Source: an uncultured Erysipelotrichaceae bacterium (GTDB lineage: Bacteria; Bacillota_I; Bacilli_A; RFN20; CAG-826). Taken from it: a DNA stretch of 16,329 bases. Of the stretch, positions 14,892 through 16,329 are shown one piece after another. Below the pieces are notes generated by a model, which worked only from the letters and a program-made list of their open reading frames with translations, was not told where the DNA came from and did not search any database. The stretch's first letter is position 1. Every line of letters begins with the position of its first letter. The DNA lies in assembly GCA_902774655.1 (NCBI GenBank), contig CACYJD010000004.1, positions 1-16,329 of the forward strand, in the 5' to 3' direction. The position numbers and the translations under genes were made by a program.

Positions 14892-14911
14892 TTAATTCTT
14901 GAAGCATTAAT

Positions 14912-14943
14912 AGAGACTCGAAAGGGTCTCTTTTTACTTTTAT
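14912..14943 (+). terminator. Rho-independent terminator ending the ribosomal protein cluster
   Basis: AGAGACTC (14912-14919) pairs with GGGTCTCT (14924-14931) around a GAAA tetraloop, giving an 8-bp stem with one G-U pair. A T-rich run follows. It starts 20 nt after the rplQ stop and is the first clear terminator in the window. Confidence 0.9.
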
Positions 14944-14959
14944 TTAAAATAAAAGAGTG

Positions 14960-14965
14960 TATAAT
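14960..14965 (+). promoter_or_regulatory. Perfect -10 box upstream of the ECF S-component gene
   Basis: TATAAT matches the consensus exactly. No good -35 is seen at 16-18 nt upstream; TTTACT at 14933-14938 is too far (21 nt). A start about 7 nt downstream, near 14972, would leave only some 4 nt before the ATG at 14976. Confidence 0.55.
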
Positions 14966-14975
14966 AATCGCCGTT

Positions 14976-15554
14976 ATGAATAATAAAATTAGAAAACTTA
15001 CTGGCGTATCAATCCTTATTGCATTAGTAGTGATACTACAATTCCTATCAAATTACATTACTTTCGGTCCTGTTAATATAACCCTCGCTTTAATTCCAAT
15101 TGTTTTAGCGGGAATTATTTATGGACCAGTTGAAGGATTCATTGTTGGCGCGGTTTTAGGAGCGATTGTATTAGTTAGTCCTTCCACAGGTGTATTCTTA
15201 TCTTATAAACCAGTTACAACAGTTTTCCTTTGTTTGCTTAAGACAGGATTAGCTGGACTCGCTGCAGGATTCATTTTTAAGCCATTTAAGGGACGAAACG
15301 AGTTAGTTGGGTCAATATTAGCATCCATAGCAGTTCCTATCATTAATACCGGTTTATTTTCACTTATAACGATATTTGTGTTTAGAGAAGGTGTCTTCGG
15401 AGTCACAGATCTAAATGGAGAATTCTTAAGTTACTTCTTCTTAACTGTTATAGGAATTAACTTCTTAATTGAATTCGCTGTTAATAGTGCATTATCTCCT
15501 GCAATCTATAAGATTTCTAAAATAGTTAACTCTAGATTTGCGGAAAGAGAATAA
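14976..15554 (+). CDS. ECF-transporter substrate-binding (S) component, substrate unknown
   Basis: Energy-coupling-factor transporters import vitamins or metal ions; the membrane S component binds substrate and docks on a shared EcfT-EcfA-EcfA' module. This 192-residue protein has about six hydrophobic segments, the usual S-component architecture. It also has family-like sequence: GVSILIALVVILQFLSNY, FGPVNITLALIPIVLAGIIY followed by GPVEGFIVGAVLGA, a KPVTTVFLCLLKTGLAGLAA segment and PIINTGLFSL. I recognise the family but cannot assign the substrate. No ATPase or EcfT gene is adjacent, so it would rely on a module encoded elsewhere. There is no ribosome binding site upstream of the ATG. In B. 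subtilis the ecfA1-ecfA2-ecfT energising module follows rplQ. Confidence 0.75.
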   Translation: MNNKIRKLTGVSILIALVVILQFLSNYITFGPVNITLALIPIVLAGIIYGPVEGFIVGAVLGAIVLVSPSTGVFLSYKPVTTVFLCLLKTGLAGLAAGFIFKPFKGRNELVGSILASIAVPIINTGLFSLITIFVFREGVFGVTDLNGEFLSYFFLTVIGINFLIEFAVNSALSPAIYKISKIVNSRFAERE

Positions 15555-15558
15555 CGTT

Positions 15559-15583
15559 GGTGGTCTACTTGACCATCTTTTTT
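15559..15583 (+). terminator. Rho-independent terminator after the ECF S-component gene
   Basis: GGTGGTC (15559-15565) pairs with GACCATC (15571-15577) around a 5-nt TACTT loop, with one G-U pair, followed by six Ts. It starts 4 nt after the stop codon and makes the S-component gene a single-gene transcription unit. Confidence 0.85.
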
Positions 15584-15670
15584 CTAATTAAAGGCCATAT
15601 AGTCCACTCTTTGAGACATTTGTCCCATATTTTTTAGAAGTATTGAAGTGAAGTTATCAATAGGTAATAC

Positions 15671-15730
15671 TTTAAGCATAGAAATTCGCGATATTTCTTA
15701 CTTAGTAATTGCTTAAAATTAATTTAAGCA
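15671..15730 (+). promoter_or_regulatory. Three TTTAAGC sites, two forming an inverted repeat, upstream of the lipoprotein gene
   Basis: TTTAAGCA occurs at 15671-15678 and 15723-15730, and its complement GCTTAAA at 15711-15717. The last two form a perfect 7-bp inverted repeat around a 5-nt centre (15711-15729) lying between the -35 and -10 boxes. This is a possible repressor operator; no regulator is identified. Confidence 0.35.
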
Positions 15731-15737
15731 CTATTAT
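15709..15737 (+). promoter_or_regulatory. Candidate promoter of the lipoprotein gene
   Basis: TTGCTT (15709-15714) and TATTAT (15732-15737) are separated by exactly 17 nt, and each is one or two bases from the housekeeping sigma consensus. Transcription would begin near 15744, just ahead of the GGGTGGA ribosome binding site (15744-15750) and the ATG at 15758. Confidence 0.6.
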
Positions 15738-15757
15738 TTTTGCGGGTGGAAAAAAAT

Positions 15758-16329
15758 ATGAAAACTAAATTATTAAAATTAATTACTCTTATGTCCTGCA
15801 CTGCTGCATTAGTTAGTTGTGGTGGAGAACCAGATTATCCAGTTGTCAAAACTGAAGTTGATTATACTGAAACAAGTCTCGATTTTGTCGGCACTCCTAA
15901 GTCTAATAGAATTTTAATGGATTATAGCGATTCGTATTTTAAAACTAAAGCTAATGTAGAGGTCATGCCTTTAGAATTTGCCCGTATATCATTAGGCCTT
16001 GCTTTAATTTCACATCCATCAACAAGTTCAATTACCACTGTAACACCAAACCACGTAAAATATTTCTTCCAAGGAATGGGTTATGAAAATGTAATTGCTA
16101 ATTCTACATTTAATGTATCAGGTGGAGATGAAGATAGCGTTGGCTTATGCTTCGGTTATAAAAAGATTGGTGACTATAATACCGTTGCTGTTGGAATCAA
16201 AGGATTCATGTATAAAGAAGAATGGGCAGGCAACTTTAAAGTCGGCACTAGTGAGGAATGCGTAGATCATTTAGGCTTCTATAACGCCGCAAAAAAGGCT
16301 GAATCTGAAATCAGAAATTATATTCAATC
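15758..16329 (+). CDS. Lipoprotein resembling the N-terminal part of class-3-lipase-like hydrolases (3' end cut by window)
   Basis: The frame stays open for 190 codons to the window edge, so the protein is incomplete. It starts with a lipoprotein signal: MKTK, a hydrophobic stretch, and the lipobox LVSC with the acylated Cys at residue 21, followed by GGEPDY, so the mature protein is probably anchored outside the cytoplasmic membrane. Further on, VAVGIKGFMYKEEWAGNFKV followed by HLGFYNAAKKAESEIRNYI resembles the stretch just before the nucleophile GxSxG in class-3-lipase-like alpha/beta hydrolases (IRGT..EW..N). The catalytic serine and later residues would be beyond the window, so activity cannot be judged. 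Codons here are richer in A/T than in the ribosomal protein genes. Confidence 0.72.
   Translation, partial: MKTKLLKLITLMSCTAALVSCGGEPDYPVVKTEVDYTETSLDFVGTPKSNRILMDYSDSYFKTKANVEVMPLEFARISLGLALISHPSTSSITTVTPNHVKYFFQGMGYENVIANSTFNVSGGDEDSVGLCFGYKKIGDYNTVAVGIKGFMYKEEWAGNFKVGTSEECVDHLGFYNAAKKAESEIRNYIQ

Overview
The window is the S10-spc-alpha ribosomal protein supercluster of a low-GC Gram-positive bacterium (Bacillota; my inference is an Erysipelotrichia/Mollicutes-related Bacilli lineage). The order rpsJ to rplO, then secY-adk-map-infA-rpmJ-rpsM-rpsK-rpoA-rplQ, is the Bacillota arrangement. S14 is the short zinc-binding type, L36 is the Cys-containing type, and AGGAGG ribosome binding sites are almost universal. 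All conserved tryptophans that I checked are TGG and proteins reach full length without in-frame TGA, so the standard bacterial code fits.

Positions 1-132 are a non-coding leader that I read as the 5' UTR of the S10 operon; the promoter is probably outside the window. Positions 133-14891 hold 29 consecutive plus-strand genes with very short gaps or 1-nt stop/start overlaps (rpsC/rplP, rplP/rpmC, map/infA) and no internal terminator that I can see. This looks like one long transcriptional unit making ribosomal proteins, the SecY channel, adenylate kinase, methionine aminopeptidase, IF1 and the RNA polymerase alpha subunit. A clear hairpin-plus-T-run terminator follows rplQ at 14912-14943.

The last 1.4 kb is not part of the cluster. 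A 192-residue membrane protein (14976-15554) resembles an ECF-transporter substrate-binding (S) component. Its best -10 box would give an almost leaderless mRNA, and it ends in its own terminator at 15559-15583. After a 203-nt gap with a good promoter and an inverted repeat, a lipoprotein begins (15758) and runs off the window. Its sequence resembles the N-terminal part of class-3-lipase-like alpha/beta hydrolases, but the part that would hold the catalytic serine is outside the window.

The cluster is mostly ordinary. Its distinctive traits are: long Lys/Ala/Pro/Glu-rich N-terminal tails on L22 and L5 that resemble each other; a charged tail on S5, a short one on L23 and an acidic C-terminal tail on S17; absence of rpmD (L30) between rpsE and rplO; TAA as the only stop codon in all 30 complete genes; an rplF start with no Shine-Dalgarno sequence; and a divergent loop in L3. 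I found no CRISPR array, tRNA, rRNA or complete mobile element, and no convincing previously undescribed multi-gene system.
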